A stretch of 64,000 bases of DNA from Streptomyces sp. NRRL F-5135 (GTDB lineage: Bacteria; Actinomycetota; Actinomycetes; Streptomycetales; Streptomycetaceae): the NCBI RefSeq assembly GCF_000719775.1, contig NZ_JOHR01000020.1, positions 42,694 through 106,693 on the forward strand, given 5' to 3'. Positions 42,855-52,657 of the stretch are shown here, piece after piece. The notes beneath the pieces are model-generated. The model saw only the letters and a list, made by a program, of their open reading frames with translations, was not told the DNA's origin and searched no databases. Within the stretch, counting starts at the first letter, position 1, and the number at the start of each line of letters is the position of its first letter. A program made the translations under genes and the position numbers.

Positions 42855-43775
42855 ATGTTCAGCGACCGGCCCGCCCCCGCAGCCGTACCCGGCCCCGGTG
42901 CCCCCAGCCTCGTCGTCGTCGCCCACGGAAGCCGCGACCCGCGCGCCCTGCGCACCGTCACCGCGCTTCTCGACCGGGTCCGTGCGCTCCGGCCCGGCCT
43001 CGACGTACGGCTCGGCCACATCGAACTCAACGAGCCCCTGCTCACCGACACCCTCGCCACCCTGGAAGCCGACGCGCCGGACGGCGCCGCCGTGCTCGTC
43101 CCGCTCCTCCTCAGCCGTGGCTACCACGTCAAACAGGACCTGCCGGCCGCCGCCTCCGTCTCCCGCCGGGTCACCCTGGTCGCCGCCCCGCTCGGCCCGC
43201 ACCCGCTGCTGACCGAGGCACTGCACGACCGTCTGGTCGAGGCCGGCTGGCCCGTGGACGCCCTGGCCGCCGACCCCGCCGCGCGCCGTACCGCCGGGGT
43301 CGTCCTCGCCGCCGCCGGCTCCCGTGACCCGCAGTCCGCGGAGGACACCCGGCGTACCGCCGCGCTGCTCGGCGAACGGCTCGGCGGCGTACCGGTCCTG
43401 CCCGCCTACGCCTCCGCCGCCTCGCCGACCGTTCCCGAGGCGCTGCGCGCCCTCGCCGCCCGGGGCCGCCACCGGACCGCGATCGCCTCGTACTTCACGG
43501 CCCCCGGCTACTTCGCCACCCGCAGCACCGCGCACGCGCCCTGGATCGCCGCCGCCCCGCTCGGCACGCATCCGGCGATGGCCCGCCTGCTGCTCCACCG
43601 CTACGACGAGGCGCTGGTGAAGCCGTACGCTGCCCATGCTCAGGCGGCCCACGAGCCGAACGAGCAGCGCCGGACCTACGGCCCGCCCCTACCCGACGTG
43701 CTCGCCGCCGCGTCCTCGCTCCCGTTCACCTCGGCCTCCGCCTCCACCTCCGCCCACCACCTCACCTCCGCCTGA
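42855..43775 (+). CDS. Sirohydrochlorin chelatase-like protein (CbiX family)
   Basis: A 306-residue protein with two CbiX-like half-domains. The first has VVVAHGSRDPRALRTVTALL with the metal-site His, HIELNEPLLTDTLATL and VLVPLLLSRGYHVKQDLPAA. The second has VVLAAAGSRDPQSAEDTRRT and YFTAPGYFATRS. It probably inserts ferrous iron into sirohydrochlorin to make siroheme, the cofactor needed by the NirB protein encoded about 6 kb away; cobalt chelation for B12 is the alternative. GGAG lies just before ATG 42855. The C-terminal Ser/Ala/Thr-rich tail is low complexity. Confidence 0.87.
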   Translation: MFSDRPAPAAVPGPGAPSLVVVAHGSRDPRALRTVTALLDRVRALRPGLDVRLGHIELNEPLLTDTLATLEADAPDGAAVLVPLLLSRGYHVKQDLPAAASVSRRVTLVAAPLGPHPLLTEALHDRLVEAGWPVDALAADPAARRTAGVVLAAAGSRDPQSAEDTRRTAALLGERLGGVPVLPAYASAASPTVPEALRALAARGRHRTAIASYFTAPGYFATRSTAHAPWIAAAPLGTHPAMARLLLHRYDEALVKPYAAHAQAAHEPNEQRRTYGPPLPDVLAAASSLPFTSASASTSAHHLTSA

Positions 43776-43887
43776 AAGCACCCCCTGCGAGACGTGGACG
43801 TGGTCGTGGACGTCCCCGAAGATCCGCGAGAGGTCCGCAAAAAGCCCTTCAACTACCCCGTAACGCCCGAGAAACCCCGCCTCCGGT

Positions 43888-43893
43888 TACCTT
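43888..43893 (+). promoter_or_regulatory. Putative -10 element of leaderless dgt
   Basis: TACCTT ends 6 nt before ATG 43900 and no ribosome site is visible. The -35 region is weak. Confidence 0.45.
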
Positions 43894-43899
43894 CGGTGC

Positions 43900-45234
43900 A
43901 TGGCACGCACCTCCGGCACCACTCCGACACGCCCCTCAAGCCCCCCGGACCCTCCGCGCGCCTACGACGACGCGGCCACCGAACGCTGGGCTCCCGAGCC
44001 GGACAAGCGCCCCGGCCGTACGGCCTTCCAGCGCGACCGCGCCCGCGTGCTGCACTCCGCCGCGCTGCGCCGGCTCGCGGGCAAGACCCAGGTGGTCACT
44101 CCCGGCTCCCACAGCACCGCGTGGGACACCACGCCCCGCACCCGGCTCACCCACTCCCTGGAGTGCGCCCAGGTGGGCCGCGAGCTGGGCGCGGCGCTCG
44201 GCTGCGATCCCGACCTGGTCGAAACCGCCTGCCTCGCCCATGACATGGGCCATCCGCCGTTCGGTCACAACGGGGAGCGGGTTCTCGCCGAATTCGCGGC
44301 GGACTGCGGCGGGTTCGAGGGCAACGCGCAGTCCCTGCGGCTGCTGACCCGCATCGAACCGAAACGTTTCGTGCCGTCCCCGGACGGCGACGGCCTGGTC
44401 AGTGTCGGCCTCAACCTCACCCGCGCCGCCCTGGACGCCGCCACCAAGTACCCCTGGACGCGCGGCGCGCACCCCACCCGGCCCGGCTCGGCGAAGTTCG
44501 GTGTGTACGAGGACGACCTGCCGGTCTTCGGCTGGGCCCGCAGCGGCGCGCCCGCGGGCCGTACCTGTTTCGAGGCGCAGGTCATGGACTGGTCCGACGA
44601 CGTCGCGTACTCGGTCCACGACTTCGAGGACGGCCTGCACGCCGGCCACATCACCCCGGCCGCCCTGACCTCCGCCGCCGAGCGGAGCGCCGTCTGGGAC
44701 GTGGCGCTCGGCCGTTACGTGCCCGAGGACACCGATCCGGCGGAACTGTCCGCCGCGCTCGACCGGCTGCTCGCCCAGCGGTGGTGGCCGCACGGCTACG
44801 ACGGCACCGCCGTCGCCCAGGCCCGCCTCAAGGACGCCACCAGCCAGCTGATCGGCCGGTTCTGCGAAGCCGCCGAGACCGCCACGCGCCGGGCGTACGG
44901 TACGGGACCGCTCACCCGGTACGCGGCCGATCTGGTCGTTCCGCGCGCCGCCCGCCACGAGTGCGCGGTCCTCAAGGCCGTCGCCCACCGTTACGTCATG
45001 CAGCGGGCCGAACAGCAGGCGCTCCGCGCCGACCAGCGGATCGTCCTGGCCGAACTGGCCGGGACACTCGCCGCCCGTGCGCCCGAGGGGCTCGATCCCC
45101 AGTTCCGGGCGCTGTTCGAGACGGCGGCCGACGACCGGGCGCGCAAACGCGTCGTGGTCGATCAGATCGCGTCATTGACGGACACGGCGGCCCGCTCGCT
45201 GCACGCGCGGCTCACCGGCCGCCCCACCACATGA
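43900..45234 (+). CDS. dgt: Deoxyguanosinetriphosphate triphosphohydrolase-like protein
   Basis: A 444-residue HD-domain enzyme that would release tripolyphosphate from dNTPs. It has the type 2 Dgt pattern: [40 protein letters not shown] and the metal HD in [19 protein letters not shown], with further Asp in [16 protein letters not shown]. The C-terminal helices complete the family length. It lies four genes before dnaG, an arrangement that I recall as conserved in streptomycetes (dgt, reductase, dnaG). The stop codon is the first base triplet of a 20-bp tandem repeat. Confidence 0.93.
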   Translation: MARTSGTTPTRPSSPPDPPRAYDDAATERWAPEPDKRPGRTAFQRDRARVLHSAALRRLAGKTQVVTPGSHSTAWDTTPRTRLTHSLECAQVGRELGAALGCDPDLVETACLAHDMGHPPFGHNGERVLAEFAADCGGFEGNAQSLRLLTRIEPKRFVPSPDGDGLVSVGLNLTRAALDAATKYPWTRGAHPTRPGSAKFGVYEDDLPVFGWARSGAPAGRTCFEAQVMDWSDDVAYSVHDFEDGLHAGHITPAALTSAAERSAVWDVALGRYVPEDTDPAELSAALDRLLAQRWWPHGYDGTAVAQARLKDATSQLIGRFCEAAETATRRAYGTGPLTRYAADLVVPRAARHECAVLKAVAHRYVMQRAEQQALRADQRIVLAELAGTLAARAPEGLDPQFRALFETAADDRARKRVVVDQIASLTDTAARSLHARLTGRPTT

Positions 45235-45291
45235 GGACCCGGACCTCCCGGTGAGGACCCGGACCTCCCGGTGAGGTAGCGGATCTCCCCG
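45232..45291. repeat. 20-bp tandem repeat starting at the dgt stop codon
   Basis: TGAGGACCCGGACCTCCCGG at 45232-45251 and 45252-45271 is exact; a diverged third copy spans 45272-45291. Each copy restates an in-frame-type TGA and contains the near-palindrome GGACCCGGACC. Confidence 0.85.
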
Positions 45292-45490
45292 CGTCCGGCA
45301 CGCCCAGGGGCCGTACCGGTGTGGCGGACGGGTGACATGCGCCCTCTCCACCTCACCGTTTCCGGCTCGCGCGTGTACGAAAGTAGACCGGATCACGGCA
45401 GTGAGACAGCCCGCGGAGCGCCCCCTCTTTCGCCATCACGCTCCGTGCGGGACGCTCGCAGATGGCGGCAGTACGAAGAGGAGGCATCAA

Positions 45491-46768
45491 GTGGTCGACG
45501 CGCATCAGACCTTTGTCATCGTCGGCGGAGGGCTGGCCGGGGCGAAAGCCGCGGAAACCCTTCGGGCGGAGGGCTTCACCGGCCGGGTGATCCTCATCGG
45601 CGACGAACTCGACCACCCCTACGAACGACCACCGCTGTCCAAGGGCTACCTCGTCGGCAAGGACGACCGCGAGAGCGTCTTCGTGCACGAGCGTGCCTGG
45701 TACGCCCAGGCCGACGTCGAACTGCACCTCGGCCAGACCGTCACCGCCGTCGACCGGGACGACCACTGCGTCCACCTGGGTGACGGGGCCTCGGTCCGGT
45801 ACGACAAGCTCCTGCTGGCGACCGGCGCCGAGCCGCGCCGCCTCGACATCCCCGGCACCGACCTGGCGGGCGTCCACCATCTGCGCCGGCTCGCCCACGC
45901 GGAGCGGCTGCGCCAGACCCTGGTCGCGCTGGGCCGGGACAACGGTCATCTGGTGATCGCGGGCGCGGGCTGGATCGGCCTGGAGGTCGCGGCCGCCGCC
46001 CGCGGCTACGGCGCCGAGGTGACCGTCATCGAGGCCCAGGCGACCCCGCTCCACCAGGTCGTCGGCCCGGAGCTGGGGCAGGTCTTCGCCGAGGCGCACC
46101 AGGAGCACGGCGTCCGGTTCCACTTCGGCGCCCGGCTCACCGAGATCACGGGCCAGGACGGCATGGTCCTCGCGGTCCGTACGGACGACGGCGAGGAGCA
46201 CCCCGCCCACGACGTGCTCGCCGCCATCGGCGCGGCGCCCCGTACGGCTCTCGCCGAGGCGGCGGGGCTCACGCTCGCCGCCCGCGAGCAGGGCGGCGGT
46301 ATCGCCGTGGACGCCGCGCTGCGCACCTCGGACCCGGACATCTTCGCCGCCGGTGACGTGGCGGCCCTCCCGGTGACCGGCTGGGGAGCGGCGCTGTCCG
46401 CCTCGCGGGTACGGGTCGAGCACTGGGCCAACGCCCTCAACGGCGGACCGGCCGCTGCGCGCGCCATGCTCGGCCAGGACGTCACCTACGACCGGATCCC
46501 GTACTTCTTCTCCGACCAGTACGACCTGGGCCTGGAGTACTCCGGCTGGGCCCCGCCCGGCACCTACGACCAGGTCGTGGTGCGCGGGGACGCGGGGAAG
46601 AGGGAGTTCGTCGCGTTCTGGCTGAAGGACCGGCGGGTGCTCGCCGGGATGAACGTCAACGTGTGGGACGTCACCGGTGACATCCAGCGACTGATCCGCT
46701 CCGGCGCCCCGCAGGACCTGGACGCACTCGCCGACCCGGGCGTGCCGCTGAGCACCCTCGGCACCTGA
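45491..46768 (+). CDS. NAD(P)/FAD-dependent ferredoxin reductase
   Basis: A 425-residue pyridine-nucleotide-disulphide-type oxidoreductase lacking the redox-active Cys pair, as in ferredoxin and rubredoxin reductases that feed P450s and ring dioxygenases. FAD-binding: IVGGGLAGAKAAETLRAEG; NAD-binding: VIAGAGWIGLEVAAAARGYG; second FAD motif: DIFAAGDVAALPVTGW. The C-terminal reductase domain (PYFFSDQYDLGLEYSG) is present. GTG 45491 has GAGGAGG 7 nt upstream; the longer frame is rejected. No ferredoxin gene is adjacent, so the partner is unknown. Confidence 0.9.
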   Translation: MVDAHQTFVIVGGGLAGAKAAETLRAEGFTGRVILIGDELDHPYERPPLSKGYLVGKDDRESVFVHERAWYAQADVELHLGQTVTAVDRDDHCVHLGDGASVRYDKLLLATGAEPRRLDIPGTDLAGVHHLRRLAHAERLRQTLVALGRDNGHLVIAGAGWIGLEVAAAARGYGAEVTVIEAQATPLHQVVGPELGQVFAEAHQEHGVRFHFGARLTEITGQDGMVLAVRTDDGEEHPAHDVLAAIGAAPRTALAEAAGLTLAAREQGGGIAVDAALRTSDPDIFAAGDVAALPVTGWGAALSASRVRVEHWANALNGGPAAARAMLGQDVTYDRIPYFFSDQYDLGLEYSGWAPPGTYDQVVVRGDAGKREFVAFWLKDRRVLAGMNVNVWDVTGDIQRLIRSGAPQDLDALADPGVPLSTLGT

Positions 46769-46991
46769 GGGCGCTGTCCCCCGCAGCCACCGGGCCGGCG
46801 CAGGACCGGTGCGTCCCGAGGGCCGTCAGGGATCGCGAGCGATGCGGGGTGCCGGCCGCGGGGCCCGCGGGGACCGGGAGGGGCCGCGGGACCGGCGTGG
46901 ATCGCGTCGTCCCGCGCGACCGGGCCGGGCAAGCCCGGCGTCCCGAGGGCGCCCGGCCCCCTCGCCGCCCGAGGGTGTCGGCGCGCCCCCG

Positions 46992-46997
46992 TAGAAT
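46992..46997 (+). promoter_or_regulatory. -10 element of leaderless dnaG
   Basis: TAGAAT, a near-consensus hexamer, ends 6 nt before GTG 47004. No ribosome site is visible between them. Confidence 0.6.
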
Positions 46998-47003
46998 TCA
47001 CGC

Positions 47004-48908
47004 GTGGCAGGCAGGATCAACGATGACGACGTGAAGGCGGTACGGGACGCGGTCCCGATCGACGCCGTCGTGTCCGAGTACCTCCAGCTGCGCAGCGCGG
47101 GGGGCGGCAATCTCAAGGGGCTCTGCCCCTTCCACGACGAGAAGTCCCCCTCCTTCCAGGTCAGTCCGAGCAAGGGCCTCTTCCACTGCTTCGGCTGCCA
47201 GGAGGGAGGGGACACGATCGCCTTCGTGATGAAGCTCGACCACCTCTCCTTCTCGGAGACGGTCGAGCGGCTCGCCGCGCGCGCGGGCATCACCCTCCGC
47301 TACGAAGAGGGCGGGTACAACCCCACGAGCCAGCGTGGCGAGCGCAGCCGGCTGGTGGAGGCCCACAAGATCGCCGCCCGGTTCTACGCTGACCAGCTCG
47401 CCGGGCCCGAGGCCGAGATCGGCCGGGCGTTCCTCGCGGAGCGGGGGTTCGACCAGGCCGCGGCCGAGCACTTCGGCGTCGGATACAGCCCGGGAGGCTG
47501 GGACCACCTCACCCGCTTCCTGCGCGGCAGGGGGTTTTCCGACAAGGAGCTGGTGCTCTCCGGGCTCTCCCAGGACGGCCGCAACGGCCCCATCGACCGC
47601 TTCCGGGGCCGGCTGATGTGGCCGATCCGCGACATCTCGGGCGACGTGGTCGGCTTCGGCGCCCGCAAGCTGCGCGACGACGACAACGGCCCGAAGTACC
47701 TGAACACACCCGAGACCGCGATCTACAAGAAGTCCCAGGTGCTGTACGGCGTCGATCTCGCCAAACGGGACATCGCCAAGGCCAGCCGCGCCGTGGTCGT
47801 CGAGGGGTACACGGATGTGATGGCGTGTCACCTCGCCGGGGTCACCACCGCCATCGCGACCTGTGGCACGGCCTTCGGCGGGGACCACATCAAGATCCTC
47901 CGCCGGCTGCTGATGGACAACGGAACGGCCAAGGTGATCTTCACCTTCGACGGGGACGCGGCCGGTCAGAAGGCCGCGCTGCGCGCGTTCGAGGACGACC
48001 AGAAGTTCGCCGCCGAGACGTACATCGCCATCGCGCCGGACGGCATGGACCCGTGCGACCTGCGCCTCGCCAAGGGAGACGACGCGGTCCAGAGCCTGGT
48101 CGAACCCCGTACGCACCTCTTCGAGTTCGCCATCCGCCAGATCGTCTCGCGCTACGACCTGGAGACCCCGGCGGGCCGCGCGGCGGCGCTGGACGAGGCC
48201 GCGCCGATCGTCGCCCGGATCAAGAACGTCGCGTCGCAGCACGAGGTCGCGGTCCAGCTCGCCGGGATGGTCGGCATCCTCGACACCCAGTTCGTGGTCA
48301 AGCGCGTCGGCCAGCTGGCGCGCTGGGCCCGCGAGCGGGGCGGCCGGGGTCCGGCGGCGCCCCCGGAGCGGCACGGCCGGGCGGCGTACGAGCCGGGGGC
48401 ACCGAGCCGGCCCTCCGGTCCCGCGCTCAACCTCCGCAGCCCCGCCCACCGCACCGAGCGCGAGCTGCTCAAGCTCGCCCTCCAACGCCCCGAGCTGGTC
48501 TCCCCGGCCTTCGACGCCTACGGAGAGGACGAGTTCACCGGCCCTCCGTACGCCGCCGTGCGCCGCGCCATCGAGGAGGCCGGCGGCGCCGAGCGGGGCG
48601 TGCACTCCGCGTCCGAGTACCTCTCCCGGGTCCGCGAGGCCGCGCCCAACGACTCCGTCCGCGCGATGGTCACCGAGCTGGCGGTGGAGGTCCTGCACGG
48701 CAAGACCATCGACGAGGTGTACGCGGGCCAGCAGCTCGTCCAGGTCCGGCTGCGTGCCGTCGACCGCCGGATCCGCGAGGTCACCAGCACCCTGGCCCGG
48801 GCCGGCGCGCACGGCGACCCGGAACACCTGGCCGCCGTGCAGAACGAGTTGTGGGTGCTCCAGCAGTACGGCGAGTCGCTGCGCAACCACGGCGCCGCCG
48901 CGCTGTGA
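47004..48908 (+). CDS. dnaG: DNA primase DnaG
   Basis: DnaG makes the RNA primers for leading- and lagging-strand synthesis. The 634-residue protein has the N-terminal zinc domain with Cys41, His44, Cys62 and Cys65 (LCPFHDEKSPSF and FHCFGC). The RNA polymerase core with the Toprim motif follows (VVVEGYTDVMACHLAG near 266, FTFDGDAAGQKAA near 315). After a linker around residue 450, rich in Pro and Arg, comes the C-terminal helical domain that should contact DnaB (LLKLALQRPELVSPAFDAYG). GTG is the start, with a -10 hexamer 6 nt before it, so translation is probably leaderless. Confidence 0.97.
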   Translation: MAGRINDDDVKAVRDAVPIDAVVSEYLQLRSAGGGNLKGLCPFHDEKSPSFQVSPSKGLFHCFGCQEGGDTIAFVMKLDHLSFSETVERLAARAGITLRYEEGGYNPTSQRGERSRLVEAHKIAARFYADQLAGPEAEIGRAFLAERGFDQAAAEHFGVGYSPGGWDHLTRFLRGRGFSDKELVLSGLSQDGRNGPIDRFRGRLMWPIRDISGDVVGFGARKLRDDDNGPKYLNTPETAIYKKSQVLYGVDLAKRDIAKASRAVVVEGYTDVMACHLAGVTTAIATCGTAFGGDHIKILRRLLMDNGTAKVIFTFDGDAAGQKAALRAFEDDQKFAAETYIAIAPDGMDPCDLRLAKGDDAVQSLVEPRTHLFEFAIRQIVSRYDLETPAGRAAALDEAAPIVARIKNVASQHEVAVQLAGMVGILDTQFVVKRVGQLARWARERGGRGPAAPPERHGRAAYEPGAPSRPSGPALNLRSPAHRTERELLKLALQRPELVSPAFDAYGEDEFTGPPYAAVRRAIEEAGGAERGVHSASEYLSRVREAAPNDSVRAMVTELAVEVLHGKTIDEVYAGQQLVQVRLRAVDRRIREVTSTLARAGAHGDPEHLAAVQNELWVLQQYGESLRNHGAAAL

Positions 48909-49383
48909 CGCGGGCCCACAACGCCGCCGTGCCGTCGCGCGGCCCACGGCGCTGCCACGCCCCCACGCGGCTCCGCCCGGCCCCACGTGGCGCCGCCCAC
49001 GCCCCCAGGTGCCCCCGGGCCGTGCCACGCGCCCGCACGGCGCCGCCCGCGCCGCGGCGTGACTCCGCGCGCCAGGGACGGTGCGCCATGGTCCGCCATG
49101 TTTCCGCCGGGTTCTCATAGCGGGCGGTTCCGACTCCTTCCGTAACGACCCGGTCACGTATGGGACTCAAAAAGTCACCGCACGCCCCTCGTGACAATGC
49201 TGTGTCGTGCCCCACACTGGGATGCGGTGCCGGTCTACGGAGCGCGGCCGGTCCCACCCCACGAGAGCGCCCACCCCCACGGATCCGCTCATCGTGTACG
49301 GGACGGAAGGACGGCCCCGGCCGCCCCCGCCCCGCTGCCGCACGGCCCCCGAACCGGCAGCGATCACCTGGAGGTCGCCCCCC
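48909..49383. other. Intergenic region between dnaG and the sigma factor gene
   Basis: 475 nt without a convincing gene; GC-rich repeats of CGCCGCC/CCCACG type fill the first 200 nt. GACAAT at 49193-49198 could be the -10 element of the sigma-factor promoter, giving a leader of roughly 180 nt. Confidence 0.5.
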
Positions 49384-50502
49384 GTGCAGACCCGGAGCCT
49401 GACCGAGACGCTCATCGCCCCAGCCACCGCCGCGCCCCCGGCCGCCACGTCCCCGACCGTGGGACCACTGGAGCCCTTCGCCGCGGCGGGCACCCTCACC
49501 GAGGACCCGGTGGCGCCCCTGTCCCTCGTGCCGAAGCCCCCGGGACCCGCCGAGCCCATGGAACGGCGGGGCGGCCGTGACGACACCGGAGGCCCTTCCT
49601 CCGACCTGTTCCGCCAGTACCTGCGCGAGATCGGCCGTATCCCGCTGCTGACCGCGGTCGAGGAGGTGGAGCTGGCGCGGCGCGTCGAAGCTGGCCTCTT
49701 CGCCGAGGAGAAACTCACCGGGACGCCCGACCTGGACTCCGGCCTGGCCCTGGACCTCGACCGGCTGGTCGTCCTCGGCCGGATGGCCAAGCGCCGGCTG
49801 ATCGAGTCGAACCTGCGGCTGGTCGTCTCCGTCGCCAAGCGGTACGTCGGCCGCGGACTGACCATGCTGGATCTGGTCCAGGAGGGGAACCTGGGCCTGA
49901 TCAGGGCCGTCGAGAAGTTCGACTACACGCGCGGCTACAAGTTCTCGACGTACGCGACCTGGTGGATCCGCCAGGCCATGTCCCGCGCCCTGGCCGACCA
50001 GGCCCGCACCATCCGGGTGCCGGTCCACGTGGTCGAGCTGATCAACCGGGTCGTACGGGTGCAGCGGCGGATGCTCCAGGAGCGCGGCTACGAGCCCACG
50101 GCCGAAGAGGTCGCGGCCCAGCTGGAGCTGACACCGGAGCGGGTCAGCGAGGTGCTGCGGCTCGCCCAGGAACCGGTCTCCCTGCACGCCCCGGTGGGCG
50201 AGGAGGAGGACGTCGCGCTCGGCGACCTCATCGAGGACGGCGACGCGGCGTCACCCGTCGAGTCGGCCGCCTTCCTGCTGCTGCGCCAGCATCTGGAGGC
50301 GGTGCTCGCCACCCTCGGCGAGCGCGAACGCAAGGTGGTGCAGCTCCGGTACGGCCTGGACGACGGCAGGGCCCGCACGCTGGAGGAGATCGGCAGGGTC
50401 TTCGGAGTGACCCGCGAACGCATCCGCCAGATCGAGTCCAAGACCCTCGGCAAGCTGCGTGACCACGCCTTCGCGGACCAGCTCAGGGGTTATCTGGACT
50501 GA
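49384..50502 (+). CDS. hrdA: RNA polymerase sigma factor HrdA-type (sigma-70 group 2)
   Basis: A 372-residue sigma factor close to the principal HrdB family but shorter, with an Ala/Pro-rich N-terminus. Region 1.2 is [20 protein letters not shown]. Regions 2.1-2.4 include [40 protein letters not shown] and [20 protein letters not shown]. Region 3 begins [20 protein letters not shown] and region 4.2 is [20 protein letters not shown]. In S. coelicolor, hrdA lies just after dnaG, as here, and is dispensable. GTG 49384 has GGAGG 9-10 nt upstream; an upstream GTG at 49207 would add 59 residues unlike sigma factors. Confidence 0.88.
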   Translation: MQTRSLTETLIAPATAAPPAATSPTVGPLEPFAAAGTLTEDPVAPLSLVPKPPGPAEPMERRGGRDDTGGPSSDLFRQYLREIGRIPLLTAVEEVELARRVEAGLFAEEKLTGTPDLDSGLALDLDRLVVLGRMAKRRLIESNLRLVVSVAKRYVGRGLTMLDLVQEGNLGLIRAVEKFDYTRGYKFSTYATWWIRQAMSRALADQARTIRVPVHVVELINRVVRVQRRMLQERGYEPTAEEVAAQLELTPERVSEVLRLAQEPVSLHAPVGEEEDVALGDLIEDGDAASPVESAAFLLLRQHLEAVLATLGERERKVVQLRYGLDDGRARTLEEIGRVFGVTRERIRQIESKTLGKLRDHAFADQLRGYLD

Positions 50503-50731
50503 AACGGCGGGCCGTGACGCCCGCCGCCGTCCGCGCGGACCCGAGGATCACGAAGCCCCGGGGAGGACCCGAGGCCCCGACAACGCCGCGCGCCGCGCCC
50601 GTACCGCCTCGTCGGCGGCCACGGACGCGGCGCGGGCGATACGGCGCGGGCATGCGGGTACACGGCACGCCCGTCACCGATAAGGCCGTCACCAGTAAGG
50701 GCGTCACCGGTACGGGCACGGCCCCGTCGCC

Positions 50732-52657
50732 TCAGTCCACCTCGGCGACCGCCTGCGCGAACTGCGCCGCGTACAGCCGCGCGTACGCGCCACCCGCCGT
50801 CAGCAGCTCGTCGTGCGAGCCCTGTTCGACGATCGAGCCGTTCTCCATCACGAGGATCACGTCCGCGTCCCGGATCGTGGAGAGCCGGTGCGCGATCACG
50901 AAGCTGGTGCGGCCGTGGGCCAGCCGCGCCATCGCCTTCTGGATCAGCACCTCGGTACGGGTGTCCACCGAGCTGGTCGCCTCGTCCAGCACCAGGATCA
51001 CCGGGTCGGACAGGAACGCCCGCGCGATCGTGATCAGCTGCTTCTCCCCGGCGCTGACGCCCGACCCCTCGTCGTCGAGCACCGTGTCGTAGCCGTCCGG
51101 CAGCGTACGGACGAACCGGTCGGCGTGCGCCGCCCGCGCCGCCTCCTCGATCTCCTCCCGGCTCACCTCGCGCGCCGCGCCGTAGGCGATGTTCTCCGCG
51201 ATCGTGCCCCCGAACAGCCAGGTGTCCTGGAGCACCATGCCGATCCCGGCGCGCAGCTCCTCGCGGGACATCCGCGCGATGTCCGCGCCGTCGAGCGTGA
51301 TCCGGCCGCCCGACACCTCGTAGAACCGCATCAGCAGGTTGACCAGCGTGGTCTTGCCCGCGCCCGTCGGACCGACGATCGCGACCGTCTGGCCGGGCTC
51401 CACCGCCAGCGAGAGGTCCTCGATCAGCGGCTTCTCCGGGTCGTACCGGAAGGACACGTGCTCCAGCGCCACCCGGCCCTCCGGCGCGCGCAGCCGCTCC
51501 ACCGACACCGGGTCGGGCTCCTGCTCGACGGCGTCCAGCAGTTCGAAGATCCGCTCGGCGGAGGCCACGCCCGACTGCACCAGGTTCGCCATCGACGCGA
51601 CCTGCGTCAGCGGCATCGAGAACTGGCGCGAGTACTGGATGAACGCCTGCACGTCACCGATCGACAGCGAGCCCGAGGCGACCCGCAGCCCGCCGACGAC
51701 CGCGACCAGCACGTAGTTCAGGTTGGAGACGAACAGCATCAGCGGCTGCATGATCCCGCTGTTGAACTGCGCCTTGAAGCCCGCCTCGTACAGCTGCTCG
51801 TTCTGCTCGCGGAACGTGGCCGCCGACTCGTTCTGCCGCCCGAAGACCTTCACCAGCGAGTGGCCGGTGTACATCTCCTCGATGTGCGCGTTGAGCGTGC
51901 CGGTGACCTTCCACTGCCGCACGAACTGCGGCTGCGAGCGCTTGCCGACCTTCGCCGCCACGAGCACCGACAACGGGACGGTGATCAGCGCCACCAGCGC
52001 CAGCAGCGGCGAGATCCAGAACATCATCACCAGCACACCGACGATGGTCAGTACCGAGTTGATGAGCTGGCCCATCGTCTGCTGGAGCGTCTGCGAGATG
52101 TTGTCGACGTCGTTGGTGGCGCGGCTGAGCACCTCACCGCGCGGCTGTCCGTCGAAGTACGACAGCGGCAGCCGGGAGAGCTTCGCCTGGATCTCCTCCC
52201 GCATCCGGTACACGGCGCGGTTGATGATCCGGATGGAGAGCCGGGTCGAGACCAGCATCATCAGGCCCGCCCCGATGTAGATCACCAGGACCAGCAGCAG
52301 CACCTCGCCCACCGCGCCGAAGTCGATGCCGTGGCCGGGCGTGAAGTCCACCCCGGTCAGGAGATCGGCGACGCCGTTGTCGCCCTCCTCCCGCAGGGCG
52401 GCGATCGTCTGTTCCTTGGAGACACCCGCGGGCGTCTGCCGGCCGATGACACCCGCGAAGATCAGGTCCGTCGCCTTGCCGAGGATCTTCGGCCCGACGA
52501 CCGACAGGGCGACACTGAGCACGCCCGCGCCGACCATCCACCAGATCGTCGTCTTCTCCACCGCGAGCTGTCGCAGCAGCCGCTTGCCCGACCCCTTGAA
52601 GTCCATCGACCGCTGGGCGGGGCCCGCGGCCATCATGCGTCCGCCAGGACCGCTCAT
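50732..52657 (-). CDS. ABC exporter half-transporter, subunit 2 of a heterodimer
   Basis: A 641-residue half-transporter with six membrane helices then an ATPase domain. Walker A is GPTGAGKTT, Walker B LVLDEATSSVD with the catalytic Glu present, and the H-loop is IAHRLST. The signature motif is degenerate, VSAGEKQL rather than LSGGQ. It overlaps the preceding subunit gene by 1 nt in a TGATG arrangement. Together they should form an asymmetric exporter of lipids or drugs with one hydrolytic and one degenerate ATP site. The extracellular loop between helices 1 and 2 is longer than usual (about residues 75-105). Substrate unknown. Confidence 0.92.
   Translation of the reverse strand: MSGPGGRMMAAGPAQRSMDFKGSGKRLLRQLAVEKTTIWWMVGAGVLSVALSVVGPKILGKATDLIFAGVIGRQTPAGVSKEQTIAALREEGDNGVADLLTGVDFTPGHGIDFGAVGEVLLLVLVIYIGAGLMMLVSTRLSIRIINRAVYRMREEIQAKLSRLPLSYFDGQPRGEVLSRATNDVDNISQTLQQTMGQLINSVLTIVGVLVMMFWISPLLALVALITVPLSVLVAAKVGKRSQPQFVRQWKVTGTLNAHIEEMYTGHSLVKVFGRQNESAATFREQNEQLYEAGFKAQFNSGIMQPLMLFVSNLNYVLVAVVGGLRVASGSLSIGDVQAFIQYSRQFSMPLTQVASMANLVQSGVASAERIFELLDAVEQEPDPVSVERLRAPEGRVALEHVSFRYDPEKPLIEDLSLAVEPGQTVAIVGPTGAGKTTLVNLLMRFYEVSGGRITLDGADIARMSREELRAGIGMVLQDTWLFGGTIAENIAYGAAREVSREEIEEAARAAHADRFVRTLPDGYDTVLDDEGSGVSAGEKQLITIARAFLSDPVILVLDEATSSVDTRTEVLIQKAMARLAHGRTSFVIAHRLSTIRDADVILVMENGSIVEQGSHDELLTAGGAYARLYAAQFAQAVAEVD

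Noticed and set aside
49207..49383. Longer N-terminus for the HrdA-type sigma factor
   Set aside because: The extra 59 residues are Pro/Arg-rich with no sigma features, while GTG 49384 has a GGAGG ribosome site.
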